NCBI GenBank assembly: GCA_947454955.1 | Contig: CANGLW010000023.1 | Span: forward strand, 1-34,065 | Direction of reading: 5' to 3' | DNA from: Comamonadaceae bacterium | GTDB taxonomy: Bacteria > Pseudomonadota > Gammaproteobacteria > Burkholderiales > Burkholderiaceae_C | Length of the DNA stretch: 34,065 bases | Position numbers and translations under genes: made by a program | In this document: positions 26,036 to 34,065 of the stretch, piece after piece | Numbering within the stretch: position 1 is the stretch's first letter | Layout: each line of letters begins with the position of its first letter | Notes under the pieces: model-generated | What the model was told of the DNA's origin: nothing | Seen by the model: the letters and a program-made list of their open reading frames with translations, nothing else | The model's database searches: none

Positions 26036-28876
26036 TCAAGCCTTGCTGCGTTGTTCGCCCGCACCATACAAATTGCTGGTGCAGCGACCGCAAATCGTGG
26101 GGTGAGCAGCATCGGTGCCCACATCGGCACGGTAATGCCAGCAGCGCTCGCACTTTGGGTGTTTCGAGGCTGTAACCTTGGTGTTCAGGGCCTCACCCGC
26201 TACCAATTCAATAGCGGAGGTGATGAACACGAATTTCAAATCATCTCCCAAGGCCGACAACAGAGCGTGGTCTTGCGCGTTGCACGTCAAGGTCACTTCG
26301 GCTTGCAAGGACGCACCCACCTCACCTGCAGCACGCAGGGTTTCAATGTCTTTGTTGACCGCATCGCGGATCTCGCGAATGCGGCCCCAGCGCGCCAGCA
26401 GTTCAGCGTTGGGCTGGCCCAACTCGGCATAGGTTTCCATGAAGATGGACTCGGACGTGCCCAGCAGGCCCCAGGCCTCTTCAGCGGTGAAGCTCAAGAA
26501 GGGCGCCATCCAACGCACCAGGGCGTGGGTGATGAGGTGCAGCGCGGTTTGCGCACTGCGTCGCGCGTGCGAATTGGCAGCGGTGGTGTAGAGCCGGTCT
26601 TTGAGCACGTCGAGGTAAAACGCGCCCAGGTCTTCGCTGCAATACACCTGCAGCTTGGCGACCACCGGGTGGAATTCATACACCTCGTAATGCGCCAGGA
26701 TGTCGGCCTGCAATTCAGCCGCGCGGCTCAAAGCGTAGCGGTCGATTTCCAGCAACTCATCGAGCGGCACGCCGTCTTTGGCGATGTCGAAGTCGCTGAT
26801 GTTGGCCAGCAAAAAGCGCAGGGTGTTGCGGATGCGGCGGTAAGCGTCCACCACGCGGGCCAAAATTTTGTCGTCAATGCCCAAATCGCCCGAGTAGTCG
26901 GTGGCTGCGCACCACAAGCGAATGATCTCAGCGCCCATCTTCTCGCTGATGGTTTGCGGCGCCACCACATTGCCCACGCTCTTGCTCATCTTGCGGCCCT
27001 GGCCGTCCACGGTGAAGCCGTGGGTCAGCAGGCCTTTGTAGGGCGCGTGGTCGTACATGGCGCAGGCGGTCAGCAGCGAGCTGTGGAACCAGCCGCGGTG
27101 TTGGTCATGGCCTTCCAAATACAAATCGGCCGGCCAAGCCGATTGCTGCGCGTGGCTGTGTTTGAGCACATGGTCGTGGGTGGTGCCGGAGTCGAACCAC
27201 ACATCCAAAATGTCGTTGACCTTGGTGTAGTGCTCAGCATCAGCGCCCAAGATGTCTTGCGCGGTGACTTTGCTCCAGGCTTCCACGCCACCGGCCTGCA
27301 ACATGTCGGCCGCGCGGTCCATGATGGCCATGGTGTTGGGGTGCAGCTCGCCCGAATCTTTGTGGATGAAAAACGGCAGCGGCACGCCCCAGTTGCGTTG
27401 GCGGCTGATGCACCAATCGGGCCGGTTGGCAATCATGTCGCGCAAACGGGCTTTGCCGTTCTCGGGGTAAAAGCTGGTTTCCTCGATCGCCGCTAGCGCG
27501 AGTTGGCGCAGGGTTTTGCCCGCTTTGTCTTTGGTGAAGACGCCCACGCCTTCGTCCATGCGCACAAACCACTGGGCTGCTGCGCGGTAGATCACCGGGG
27601 TTTTGTGGCGCCAGCAGTGCGGGTAGCTGTGGGTGATGTCGTGCGTGGCCATCAGGCGACCGGCTTGGCGCAGCGCCTCAATCACCACCGGCACGGCTTT
27701 CCAAATGTTCAGCCCGCCAAACAAGGCAAAGTCAGGGGCGTAAGCGCCATTGCCCTGCACCGGGTTGAGGATGTCGTTATAGGCCATGCCATGGGCCACG
27801 CAGCTGTTGAAGTCATCCACACCGTAAGCGGGTGAGGAATGCACCAGGCCCGTGCCGTCGTCGGCGGTGGCGTAGTCGGCCAAATAAACCGGCGAATAGC
27901 GGCGGTAGCCGTGGCTGCCGTCCTCGCTGGCCACGTCATAAAGCGGGTGTTTGAAGTTGATCAGCCCCAGGTTCTTGCCCAGCGTGGTGGCCAGCACCTC
28001 GCCGTTCAGCCCATAGCGGCCCATGCATTTTTCCACCAGCGTTTCGGCCAAAACCAGCAAACCCTTCTCGGTTTTCACCAAAGCGTAGGTGAGTTCGGGG
28101 TTGAGGTTGAGGGCCTGGTTGGCAGGAATCGTCCAAGCGGTGGTGGTCCAGATGACCGCAAAGGCCGGCTCGCTGATGGCCTTCAAGCCGAATGCAGCGG
28201 CGAGCTTCTCGGGCTCAGCGCATTCAAAGGCCACATCGAGCGTGGTGCTCTTTTTGTCTTGGTACTCAATCTCAAACTCGGCCAGTGAGGAGCCGCAGTC
28301 AAAGCACCAGTACACGGGCTTCAAGCCACGGTACACAAAGCCGCGCTCCATGATGCGTTTGAGCGCGCGGATTTCATTGGCCTCGTTGGCGAAGTCCATC
28401 GTGCGGTAGGGGTTGTCCCACTCGCCCAGCACACCCAAACGTTTGAAGTCGGCCATTTGGCCCGCGATTTGTTCGGTCGCGAAAGCGCGGCTCTTGGCCT
28501 GCACATCGTCACGGCTGAGTTTGCGGCCGTGCAGCTTTTCAATCGCGTTTTCAATGGGCAGGCCGTGGCAGTCCCAACCGGGCACATAGACCGCGTCCAT
28601 GCCCTTGAGCTGGCGCGCCTTGACGATCATGTCTTTGAGGATTTTGTTGACCGCATGCCCAATGTGAATTTGCCCGTTGGCATAAGGCGGGCCATCGTGC
28701 AACACGAACTTTGGTGCGCCTGCACGCACATCGCGCAGTTTTTTGTAAATGCCTTGGTCTTCCCACTGCTTGACCCAAGCCGGCTCGCGCTTGGGCAAGT
28801 CGCCACGCATGGGGAAGGGCGTGTCGGGCAGGTTCAGCGAGGCGCGGTAATCGGTTTTGGCGCTGGAGTCAGTCAT
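26036..28876 (-). CDS. ileS: Isoleucyl-tRNA synthetase
   Basis: This class I synthetase charges tRNA-Ile and edits misactivated valine. The 946-residue length is normal for the bacterial form. Seen: [11 protein letters not shown] (HIGH at 71-74), the CP1 editing domain in the middle (segment [13 protein letters not shown]), [10 protein letters not shown] (KMSKS at 629-633), and a C-terminal zinc finger CERCWHYR...CGRC. The zinc finger marks the type sensitive to mupirocin in most bacteria, though sensitivity cannot be judged here. A GCTA-TAGC palindrome is embedded at 26197-26217. The start overlaps the stop of ribF as ATGA. Confidence 0.98.
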   Translation of the reverse strand: MTDSSAKTDYRASLNLPDTPFPMRGDLPKREPAWVKQWEDQGIYKKLRDVRAGAPKFVLHDGPPYANGQIHIGHAVNKILKDMIVKARQLKGMDAVYVPGWDCHGLPIENAIEKLHGRKLSRDDVQAKSRAFATEQIAGQMADFKRLGVLGEWDNPYRTMDFANEANEIRALKRIMERGFVYRGLKPVYWCFDCGSSLAEFEIEYQDKKSTTLDVAFECAEPEKLAAAFGLKAISEPAFAVIWTTTAWTIPANQALNLNPELTYALVKTEKGLLVLAETLVEKCMGRYGLNGEVLATTLGKNLGLINFKHPLYDVASEDGSHGYRRYSPVYLADYATADDGTGLVHSSPAYGVDDFNSCVAHGMAYNDILNPVQGNGAYAPDFALFGGLNIWKAVPVVIEALRQAGRLMATHDITHSYPHCWRHKTPVIYRAAAQWFVRMDEGVGVFTKDKAGKTLRQLALAAIEETSFYPENGKARLRDMIANRPDWCISRQRNWGVPLPFFIHKDSGELHPNTMAIMDRAADMLQAGGVEAWSKVTAQDILGADAEHYTKVNDILDVWFDSGTTHDHVLKHSHAQQSAWPADLYLEGHDQHRGWFHSSLLTACAMYDHAPYKGLLTHGFTVDGQGRKMSKSVGNVVAPQTISEKMGAEIIRLWCAATDYSGDLGIDDKILARVVDAYRRIRNTLRFLLANISDFDIAKDGVPLDELLEIDRYALSRAAELQADILAHYEVYEFHPVVAKLQVYCSEDLGAFYLDVLKDRLYTTAANSHARRSAQTALHLITHALVRWMAPFLSFTAEEAWGLLGTSESIFMETYAELGQPNAELLARWGRIREIRDAVNKDIETLRAAGEVGASLQAEVTLTCNAQDHALLSALGDDLKFVFITSAIELVAGEALNTKVTASKHPKCERCWHYRADVGTDAAHPTICGRCTSNLYGAGEQRSKA
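26197..26217. repeat. CCGCTA-TAGCGG palindrome inside ileS
   Basis: CCGCTA (26197-26202) pairs with TAGCGG (26212-26217) over a 9-base AT-rich loop. On the coding strand it reads GCT ATT GAA TTG GTA GC, encoding AIELVA between the anticodon-binding domain and the zinc finger. The pattern of the coded peptide (A-x-x-x-V-A) parallels AATEKVA in trpS and AATKNVA in tatD. It is a weaker member of the same repeat class and could be chance. Confidence 0.35.
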
Positions 28877-29850
28877 GTTGTCAGGGGGTGCGCGGACGCA
28901 AAGTAGGCACGCGCAGCCTGGCAGTCACGAGCGATGCCGTCTTTCAAGGCATCGAGACCGTCGTACTTGAGCTCGTCGTGCAGTTTGTGGAGCAGTTCAA
29001 CTTTGATGATTTTACCGTACCCCCCCTCAGCACCCAGGTGGGCGGGCCAATCCAGGCAATGGGTCTCCAGCAGCACGCGTCCGCCGTTCACATCGTTGGG
29101 GTCCAGCGATGGGCGCACACCCAGGTTGGCCACGCCCTGCAAAGACTGGTCGGCCAGACCATGCACCTGCACCACAAAAATACCGCTGGCCGCGGGTTTC
29201 CAGTGGGCAAAGCGCAAATTGAGGGTGCGGCAATCGAGCTCGCGGCCCAGCTTGCGGCCATGCAGCACATGGCCCGACACATGGTAGGGGTGGCCCAAGA
29301 GGCGCGCAGCGTCTTGCATGCGGCCTTGGCCCAGCGCTTCGCGCACCGCAGAGCTCGAGACCCGCAGGCCATGCACCTCGTAGCTGTTCATGCGGGCCAC
29401 ATCCAAGCCTGGCGTGGCATCCAGCATGGCGTAGTCACCCGCGCGTTTGGCACCAAAACGGAAGTCATCGCCCACCAGCACATAACGCGCACCCAGCCCG
29501 TTTTGCAGCACCTCTTGGATGAAGGCCTGGGGGGAGAGCGAGGCCAAGCGCGCATCAAAAGGCAGCACCACGGTTTGGTCCACGCCGCAGCGCGCGAGCT
29601 CCGCCAATTTGTCGCGCAGCGTGCCCACGCGGGCGGGCGCCAGGGCAGGGTTGCGGGTTTGTTCAGCAAAAAAGTCGCGCGGGTGCGGCTCGAAGGTCAG
29701 CACGCAGCTGGGCACGCCGCGCTGTGCGGCTTCGCTGCGCAAGAGGGCCAGCATGGCCTGGTGACCGCGGTGTACCCCGTCAAAATTGCCAATGGTGAGC
29801 GCGCAAGCCGGGGCAATGCCAGGGTGGTGAAACCCCCGAAAAATCTTCAT
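28873..29850 (-). CDS. ribF: Bifunctional riboflavin kinase / FAD synthetase
   Basis: RibF phosphorylates riboflavin to FMN and adenylates it to FAD. The 325-residue protein has the N-terminal adenylyltransferase domain with [12 protein letters not shown] (residues 19-30), LTFEPHP and [11 protein letters not shown]. The C-terminal riboflavin kinase domain (about 185-310) has [17 protein letters not shown] and NLGVRPSL, and the catalytic-Glu region [10 protein letters not shown]. The PTAN motif of the kinase is RTLN here, so Thr and Asn are kept while Pro and Ala differ. It is the first gene of the ribF-ileS-lspA unit, and no FMN riboswitch fits within the 188 bases upstream. Confidence 0.96.
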   Translation of the reverse strand: MKIFRGFHHPGIAPACALTIGNFDGVHRGHQAMLALLRSEAAQRGVPSCVLTFEPHPRDFFAEQTRNPALAPARVGTLRDKLAELARCGVDQTVVLPFDARLASLSPQAFIQEVLQNGLGARYVLVGDDFRFGAKRAGDYAMLDATPGLDVARMNSYEVHGLRVSSSAVREALGQGRMQDAARLLGHPYHVSGHVLHGRKLGRELDCRTLNLRFAHWKPAASGIFVVQVHGLADQSLQGVANLGVRPSLDPNDVNGGRVLLETHCLDWPAHLGAEGGYGKIIKVELLHKLHDELKYDGLDALKDGIARDCQAARAYFASAHPLTT

Positions 29851-29871
29851 GGTGAACCGAATTTCTGACTT

Positions 29872-29888
29872 GTTATCGTTTTGATAGC
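29872..29888. repeat. GTTATC-GATAGC palindrome upstream of ribF
   Basis: GTTATC (29872-29877) can pair with GATAGC (29883-29888), with one G-T pair, over the loop GTTTT. It sits in the leader or promoter zone 22 bases before the ribF start. The TTGATAGCAG core is shared with the element inside the SDR gene (19382-19390), where nine of ten bases recur (TTGATAGCAG in both). Confidence 0.4.
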
Positions 29889-29939
29889 AGCGTGATCAAA
29901 GGCACAAGGCAGTGTGCTGGTTTTGTCACGGAAACAGGG

Positions 29940-29945
29940 TATATT
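29940..29945 (+). promoter_or_regulatory. Possible -10 element for the HNH endonuclease gene
   Basis: TATATT at 29940-29945 is the best -10 match in the divergent ribF/HNH region and would give a leader of about 85 bases. No convincing -35 lies 16-18 bases upstream (CTGGTT is the nearest), so the call is weak. Confidence 0.25.
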
Positions 29946-30038
29946 GTGACCGAGTGGCCTGTTCGCCTTGTGGCAACAGACCGCTGCCGAGATTTGCAAT
30001 CTGTGTTGGTGGTTTTGAACCGTTGATGGAGGTCTTGC

Positions 30039-30596
30039 GTGAAAGTCTTGAAGTTGTCGGCCCAGGGGTTGCCCCAGTCCTGGATCACGCTGGAACAAGC
30101 GGTGATTCACTACGCCGCGGGCGAGGTGCGTTGGGAATCCGGTGGCGAGGTGGCGGTGTTTCGCGGCGGCCACAACGCCGTGACCGGTCAACAGTCCATC
30201 ATTCGGGTCAACAGCATCATCGGCACGCGCGGTGTGCCCAACATCAACCCTTTCGAACTCCGCCCGGGTCTGACCAACAGCAAGCTGTTTGCCCGCGACC
30301 GCAATGTGTGCGCCTACTGCGGCAACCATTTCCACGAGGGTGAACTCACCCGCGAGCACATCATCCCCTTTGCCCAGCAAGGCGTGGACACCTGGATGAA
30401 TGTGGTCACCGCCTGTCGTGCCTGCAACCACCGCAAGAGCAGCCGCACCCCTGAGCAGGCCAAGATGCCTTTGCTGTTCGCGCCTTATGTGCCCAGCTTG
30501 TGGGAAGACTTCATTTTGCGTAACCGCAAAATTCTCTCCGACCAGATGGAATTTTTGATGGCACATGTGCCCAAGTCGTCACGTCTTTTGATGTGA
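30039..30596 (+). CDS. HNH endonuclease family protein
   Basis: The 185-residue protein has a full HNH motif with zinc-finger cysteines: CAYC (Cys91, Cys94), EHI (His107), Asn121 and CRACNHRK (Cys126, Cys129, His131). The N-terminal 80 residues are strand-rich and resemble the start of the common betaproteobacterial HNH protein of about 185 residues; I do not know a demonstrated function. The start is GTG 30039, fixed by GGAGG eight bases upstream. There is no methyltransferase, restriction specificity gene or phage gene beside it, so it is more likely a housekeeping or repair nuclease than a restriction enzyme. It converges on the pimD gene. Confidence 0.9.
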   Translation: MKVLKLSAQGLPQSWITLEQAVIHYAAGEVRWESGGEVAVFRGGHNAVTGQQSIIRVNSIIGTRGVPNINPFELRPGLTNSKLFARDRNVCAYCGNHFHEGELTREHIIPFAQQGVDTWMNVVTACRACNHRKSSRTPEQAKMPLLFAPYVPSLWEDFILRNRKILSDQMEFLMAHVPKSSRLLM

Positions 30597-30600
30597 CGAC
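30575..30600. terminator. Possible bidirectional terminator at the HNH/pimD junction
   Basis: GTCGTCAC (30575-30582) pairs perfectly with GTGACGAC (30593-30600) over a 10-base loop. The stop codon of the HNH gene lies within the second arm. No T tract follows on either strand, so it may instead be a 3' stability element. Confidence 0.4.
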
Positions 30601-30612
30601 CGGGCCGATGCT

Positions 30613-31728
30613 TCAGGCGAACACGCCTGCGGTGTCTTGCATCTGCGCCGACACTTGGCCGAGCTGGTGCAAGGTGTCGCCAAACGCGATCTCGAGCTGG
30701 GTGAGCTTTTTGAAGTAATGGCTCACGATGTACTCGTCAGTCACCCCAATGCCCCCATGCAACTGAACGGCTTGCTGGCCCACAAAGCGCATGGCAGTGC
30801 CCAACTGGTACTTGGCGCGGGCCATGGCGCGGCGGCGCTCTGCGGTGGGTGCGTTGAGCTTGAGGCTGGCGTAGTAGCTCATGGAGCGGGCCAACTCGAG
30901 TTGCATTTTCATGTCGGCCACACGATGGCGCAGGGACTGGAAGGTGGCCAAGGTGGTGTTGAACTGCTTGCGCGTGTTCATGTACTCCACCGTCACGTCC
31001 ATGGTTTTGTCCATCACGCCCACCGCCTCGGCACAAGCTGCGGCAATACCGATGTCCACCGCGTGTTCCAGCGCGGTCAGACCATCCAAGGTGATGAGTT
31101 GCGCGTGCGCGTTGTGCAGGTGCAGGTCTGCAGCGCGGGCACCGTCTTGGGTGCCATAGCCTTTGACCGTCACGCCTGCGGCGCTGCGCGCCACCAGGAA
31201 CAAGGCCATCTTGCCTTGCACTAGCGCGGGCACGATGAAGGCATCGGCCTGGTCGCCAGCGCTCACCATGTTTTTGAGGCCGGAGACTTGCCAACCCGAT
31301 GCGTCTTGCGTGGCCACCGCCTCGCAACGCTCAAGGTGGTAACGCGCTTTGCGTTCCTGGTGGGCCAACACCACCAAGGCCTCACCCGTGGCGATGTTGG
31401 GCAACCACTGCGCTTTGAGTTCGGCAGGCGCATAGCCCGAGAGCACGCCACCGGCGATCAGGCTTTGTGCCAAGGGCTCGAGCACAATGCCGCGCCCAAG
31501 CTCTTCCATCACCACCATGCCTTCAATCGGCCCCATGCCCAAGCCACCATCGTCCTCAGAAATGTAGAGGCCACTCAAGCCCAGCTCAGCCAGCTCGGTG
31601 TAGGCCTCGCGCGAAAAACCACCGGCGCGCTCAATGCGGCGGCGGCGGTCAAAGTCGTAGCCCTTGTCCACCCACTTGCGAACCGCGTCGCGCAGCTGGG
31701 TTTGGTCGTCAGAAAAATCGAAATCCAT
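30613..31728 (-). CDS. pimD: Acyl-CoA dehydrogenase, pimeloyl-CoA dehydrogenase small-subunit type
   Basis: The 371-residue flavoprotein has the acyl-CoA dehydrogenase fold: N-terminal helices (FDFSDDQTQLRDAVRKWVDKG), a middle beta domain, and C-terminal helices with RKQFNTTLATFQSLRHRVADM and VQLHGGIGVTDEYIVSHYFKKL. It matches the small subunit of the pimeloyl-CoA dehydrogenase pair known from Rhodopseudomonas palustris. That enzyme starts beta-oxidation of dicarboxylic acyl-CoAs. At the position of the MCAD catalytic Glu the sequence is FGDT, so the base must come from elsewhere or from the partner subunit. AAGGA precedes ATG 31728. The gap to pimC upstream is 41 bases. Confidence 0.85.
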   Translation of the reverse strand: MDFDFSDDQTQLRDAVRKWVDKGYDFDRRRRIERAGGFSREAYTELAELGLSGLYISEDDGGLGMGPIEGMVVMEELGRGIVLEPLAQSLIAGGVLSGYAPAELKAQWLPNIATGEALVVLAHQERKARYHLERCEAVATQDASGWQVSGLKNMVSAGDQADAFIVPALVQGKMALFLVARSAAGVTVKGYGTQDGARAADLHLHNAHAQLITLDGLTALEHAVDIGIAAACAEAVGVMDKTMDVTVEYMNTRKQFNTTLATFQSLRHRVADMKMQLELARSMSYYASLKLNAPTAERRRAMARAKYQLGTAMRFVGQQAVQLHGGIGVTDEYIVSHYFKKLTQLEIAFGDTLHQLGQVSAQMQDTAGVFA

Positions 31729-31769
31729 CTTGTGTTCCTTGTCTCTTGTATCGCTTCAAAGCGCCATGT

Positions 31770-32951
31770 TTAACCCAGCACGGTCTGCGCCACGATGTTG
31801 CGTTGCACCTCGTTGGAGCCGCCGTAAATCGTGGTTTTGCGCATGTTGAAGTAAGTTCCAGCCAGGGGCGCGTTGGTGAGCAAGCCACCCGGGAAATCGC
31901 CTTGCCAACCGGCCTCCATGGCCTCGCGAATCAGGGGCAGGGCGTAGGGGCCAGCGGCGAGCATCATCAGCTCTGAATAGCGCTGCTGAATTTCGCTGCC
32001 TTTGATCTTGAGCAGACCGGCGATGTCCAAAGAATTCTTGCCAGATTTTTCAGCCGAGAGCACGCGCAGCACCAGCATTTCCAGGGCGATCACGTCCACC
32101 TCAAGCTTGGCGATCTCGTCGCGGAAGCGCAGGTCGTCCCACACGCCTTCGGCTTTGGCGATGCGCTTGACGCGCTCGAGCTCGCGCTTGGCGCGGTTCA
32201 CATCGGCGATGTTGGTGCGCTCGTGCGAGAGCAAATGCTTGGCATAGGTCCAGCCTTTGTTTTCTTCGCCCACCAGGTTCTCAGCGGGGACTTCGACGTT
32301 GTCGAAAAACACCTCGTTGACCTCGCACTCACCGTCGAGCAAGCGGATGGGGCGCACCGTCACGCCCTTGGACTTCATGTCGATGAGCAGGAACGAGATG
32401 CCGGTTTGCGGCTTGCCTTCGGTGCTGGTGCGCACCAGGCAGAAAATCCACTCGCCGTACTGGCCCAGGGTGGTCCAGGTTTTTTGGCCGTTGACGATGT
32501 ATTTGTCGCCCACACGCTCCGCGCGTGTTTTGAGCGAGGCCAGGTCTGAGCCCGAACCCGGCTCGCTGTAACCCTGGCTCCACCACACCTCGCCACTGGC
32601 AATGCCGGGCAGAAAACGTTCTTGTTGTGCGCGGTTGCCAAAGGCCATGATCACGGGGGCCACCATCACCGGGCCGAAGGGGATGACGCGTGGCGCACCG
32701 GCCAAGGCGCATTCTTCTTCGAACAAATGCTTTTGCACCGCGTTCCAGCCCGGGCCGCCGAACTCTTTGGGCCAGCCCCAGCCCAGCCAGCCTTTTTTGC
32801 CCAAAATTTTGGCCCAACGCTGGTGGTCGTCACGGCTGATGTGCAGCGCGTTGTGTACTTTGTGAGAAATATCGCCGGGCAGGTTGCTGCGAACCCAAGC
32901 GCGAACCTCTTCACGGAACTGCAGTTCCTCCGGGGTGAAAGCCAAATCCAT
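31770..32951 (-). CDS. pimC: Acyl-CoA dehydrogenase, pimeloyl-CoA dehydrogenase large-subunit type
   Basis: The 393-residue acyl-CoA dehydrogenase is the expected partner of the downstream pimD product; such paired subunits form a heterotetramer. Seen: WGWPKEFGGPG, WWSQGYSEPGSGSDLASLKT (FAD-binding middle domain), YIVNGQKTWTT, and the C-terminal IYGGSNEVQRNIVAQTVLG. The residue aligned with the MCAD catalytic Glu is Gly in IYGGS. I chose ATG 32951 with GGAG 6 bases upstream, instead of the TTG codon immediately before it. No CoA ligase, thiolase or hydratase gene lies in the window, so the pair is separated from the rest of its pathway here. Confidence 0.88.
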   Translation of the reverse strand: MDLAFTPEELQFREEVRAWVRSNLPGDISHKVHNALHISRDDHQRWAKILGKKGWLGWGWPKEFGGPGWNAVQKHLFEEECALAGAPRVIPFGPVMVAPVIMAFGNRAQQERFLPGIASGEVWWSQGYSEPGSGSDLASLKTRAERVGDKYIVNGQKTWTTLGQYGEWIFCLVRTSTEGKPQTGISFLLIDMKSKGVTVRPIRLLDGECEVNEVFFDNVEVPAENLVGEENKGWTYAKHLLSHERTNIADVNRAKRELERVKRIAKAEGVWDDLRFRDEIAKLEVDVIALEMLVLRVLSAEKSGKNSLDIAGLLKIKGSEIQQRYSELMMLAAGPYALPLIREAMEAGWQGDFPGGLLTNAPLAGTYFNMRKTTIYGGSNEVQRNIVAQTVLG

Positions 32952-33045
32952 CAATGTCTCCAGGCAGGTGTTAGGAAGTGCTTTTTTAGCACGACCGTTC
33001 GATTATGGCCTTGCCGCCGGCCTGCACCGATAATCGCTTTCACCT

Positions 33046-33639
33046 ATGAAAAATATCGTGATCCTGATTTCGGGTGGTGGCTCCAACATGGCGGCCATCG
33101 TGAAAACCGCACAGCAGCAGAACTGGGCCGACAAGCTGGGCGCGCGCGTGGCCGCGGTGCTGAGTAACAAGGCCGATGCCAAAGGCTTGGCGCTGGCGCA
33201 AGCGCAAGGCATTCCCACCGCGGTGCTGGACCACAAAAATTTCGAGACCCGCGAGGCGTTTGACCAAGCCCTGATGCAACTCATCGACGCGCAAGACCCG
33301 CAAGGTCGCCCGGACCTGGTGGTGTTGGCCGGGTTCATGCGCATTTTGACGCTGGGGTTTGTGGACCATTACGCCGGGCGTTTGCTCAACATCCATCCCT
33401 CGCTTTTGCCCGCTTTCACCGGCTTGCATACCCATCGCCGCGCGATCGAGGCCGGTTGTAAATTTGCAGGTGCCACGGTGCATCAGGTGACGGCCGAACT
33501 CGACCATGGTCCCATCCTGGCCCAGGCGGTGGTGCCGGTCTTGCCCGAGGACGATGAGCACACCCTGGCTGCGCGTGTGCTCACCCAGGAACATCGCATT
33601 TACCCCGAGGTGATTGCACATTTGCTATCGTCAAAATAG
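33046..33639 (+). CDS. purN: Phosphoribosylglycinamide formyltransferase (GAR transformylase 1)
   Basis: PurN transfers the formyl group of 10-formyltetrahydrofolate to GAR in purine synthesis. The 197-residue protein has the phosphate loop SGGGSN (9-14), the catalytic set Asn115 and His117 in NIHPSLLPAF, and Asp153 in ELDHGPI. There is no Shine-Dalgarno sequence before ATG 33046 (GCTTTCACCT). A GATAAT hexamer at 33029-33034 would put the RNA start at about 33041, so the mRNA may be nearly leaderless; no good -35 is seen. Its last codons and stop lie inside a GCTAT-ATAGC palindrome. It is divergent from pimC and convergent with the DUF1653 gene. Confidence 0.96.
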   Translation: MKNIVILISGGGSNMAAIVKTAQQQNWADKLGARVAAVLSNKADAKGLALAQAQGIPTAVLDHKNFETREAFDQALMQLIDAQDPQGRPDLVVLAGFMRILTLGFVDHYAGRLLNIHPSLLPAFTGLHTHRRAIEAGCKFAGATVHQVTAELDHGPILAQAVVPVLPEDDEHTLAARVLTQEHRIYPEVIAHLLSSK

Positions 33640-33642
33640 CAA
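33622..33642. repeat. TTGCTAT-ATAGCAA palindrome over the purN stop codon
   Basis: TTGCTAT (33622-33628) pairs perfectly with ATAGCAA (33636-33642) over the loop CGTCAAA. The stem is 7 bp. The purN stop TAG (33637-33639) lies in the second arm and the final residues LSSK are coded by the element. No T tract follows. It shares the GCTA...TAGC ends with the other elements. Confidence 0.55.
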
Positions 33643-33673
33643 TTGAAGCCCGTCAATGATGGGCTAGAGCCAC

Positions 33674-33934
33674 TTATGACTTCAAGTCTTCACCAGCCAC
33701 CAGGCGTGTGAAGCGGGGCTGCTCGACCCCCTCAATCACCACCCGCTCTTCAAACATGGCCGCTGGGCGCACCCACAGGCCGCGCTGGCCGTACAAGGCG
33801 CGGTACAGCGTCATGGGCTCCAAGGTTTCGCTGTGCCGCACGGTGTCGATCACCTCGTACATGCCGCCTTTGTAGTGGCGGTACAGGCCTTTGGGTGTGC
33901 AGATCAGTTCGGGCAGGTCGTTGTCGGTGGTCAT
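33674..33934 (-). CDS. DUF1653 family small protein
   Basis: The 86-residue protein matches the DUF1653 family: GLYRHYKGGMYEVIDTVRHSETLEPMTLYRALYG (read in pieces: GLYRHYKGG, YEVID, VRHSETLEPMTLYRALYG, LWVRPAAMF). These small proteins have one compact SH3-like barrel and no known function. The ATG at 33934 (MTTDNDLPEL) is preferred over a longer frame with a Ser/Pro-rich N-terminal part that overlaps the promoter zone of the next gene. It converges on purN and is divergent from the RNA methyltransferase gene. Confidence 0.88.
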   Translation of the reverse strand: MTTDNDLPELICTPKGLYRHYKGGMYEVIDTVRHSETLEPMTLYRALYGQRGLWVRPAAMFEERVVIEGVEQPRFTRLVAGEDLKS

Positions 33935-33988
33935 AGGGTGGATCGTTGGAGAGCTTGAAGGAGGAGGCTCGTGGGACAATGCAAGGCT

Positions 33989-34065
33989 ATGCATCCTAAA
34001 GCCCTGCTTGATACCGCGGCCGAACTGGTCAAAGCGGTGATGACGTTTGAACACCCTGCTGATGC
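33989..34065 (+). CDS. RsmB/NOP-family RNA methyltransferase, N-terminal fragment (runs off the window)
   Basis: The first 25 residues, MHPKALLDTAAELVKAVMTF, then EHPADA, match my memory of the N-terminus of the Comamonadaceae RsmB/NOP class I SAM-dependent 16S rRNA cytosine methyltransferase found beside purN and DUF1653. Only the start is in the window, so the call rests on that resemblance. ATG 33989 is 24 bases downstream of a strong AAGGAGG (33958-33964). GTG 33971, in frame and 6 bases from that site, is a serious alternative start and would add six residues. Confidence 0.55.
   Translation, partial: MHPKALLDTAAELVKAVMTFEHPAD

Noticed and set aside
26051..27496. Long open frame antisense to ileS (481 codons)
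   Set aside because: It mirrors GC-rich third-position codons of ileS and has no ribosome site or recognisable domain. The same holds for long antisense frames over ggt (17557-18717), recJ and the Mo-subunit gene.
29851..30038. FMN riboswitch in front of ribF
   Set aside because: The region is short, and I see none of the conserved RFN element segments (AGGG...CCC pattern); it holds only a small palindrome and a weak -10.
30039..30596. HNH gene as part of a restriction-modification or mobile element
   Set aside because: No methyltransferase, integrase, phage or toxin gene is adjacent. The gene has normal composition and lies among housekeeping genes.

Overview
The window is about 34 kb of GC-rich bacterial chromosome (my estimate is about 60% GC). 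It looks like a betaproteobacterium of the order Burkholderiales, most likely a Comamonadaceae member close to Limnohabitans, Rhodoferax or Acidovorax. That placement rests on family resemblance: the long tryptophanyl-tRNA synthetase with a C-terminal extension, an orphan TctB-TctA pair, the pimeloyl-CoA dehydrogenase pair, and the ribF-ileS-lspA order. I ran no database search. Gene density is very high and many neighbours overlap by 1 to 11 bases. I see no phage, insertion sequence, CRISPR array or integrase.

Layout. (1) Positions 171-7403, minus strand: one long tightly packed unit running rpfE-like, recJ, rnm (PHP phosphoesterase), an EamA transporter, yciO, a site-2 protease, trpS, then tRNA-Ser(CGA) and a clear intrinsic terminator. 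(2) 7438-10963, plus strand: lolC-lolD lipoprotein exporter, tatD, and a spermidine-synthase-like protein, starting only 34 bp from the divergent unit. (3) 11089-13100: tctB-tctA tricarboxylate transporter membrane subunits with no binding protein beside them, closed by a terminator. (4) 13224-20025: DUF3422 membrane protein, a secreted TPR-CHAT caspase-like protein, a cytoplasmic gamma-glutamyltransferase-like enzyme, and an SDR protein that lacks the usual catalytic Tyr and Lys. (5) 20035-21422, minus: a small lipoprotein and a second EamA transporter. (6) 21565-22557, plus: quinone oxidoreductase and a strong terminator. (7) 22682-25376, minus: a two-gene molybdenum hydroxylase of isoquinoline-oxidoreductase type with a Tat signal. 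(8) 25520-29850, minus: ribF-ileS-lspA. (9) 30039-34065: HNH endonuclease, pimC-pimD, purN, DUF1653 and the first codons of an RsmB-like RNA methyltransferase.

Most of the window is housekeeping: translation, tRNA modification, envelope lipoprotein maturation and export (lspA, lolCD), repair and cofactor synthesis. Two things stand out. The first is the DUF3422/CHAT pair, where a membrane protein is translationally coupled to a predicted periplasmic TPR-protease of caspase fold with both catalytic residues present; I know of no described role for this pair. The second is a family of short AT-rich palindromes of the form GCTA-loop-TAGC. They recur six times, four of them inside coding sequences, and in trpS and tatD they are 19/21 identical although the genes are unrelated.
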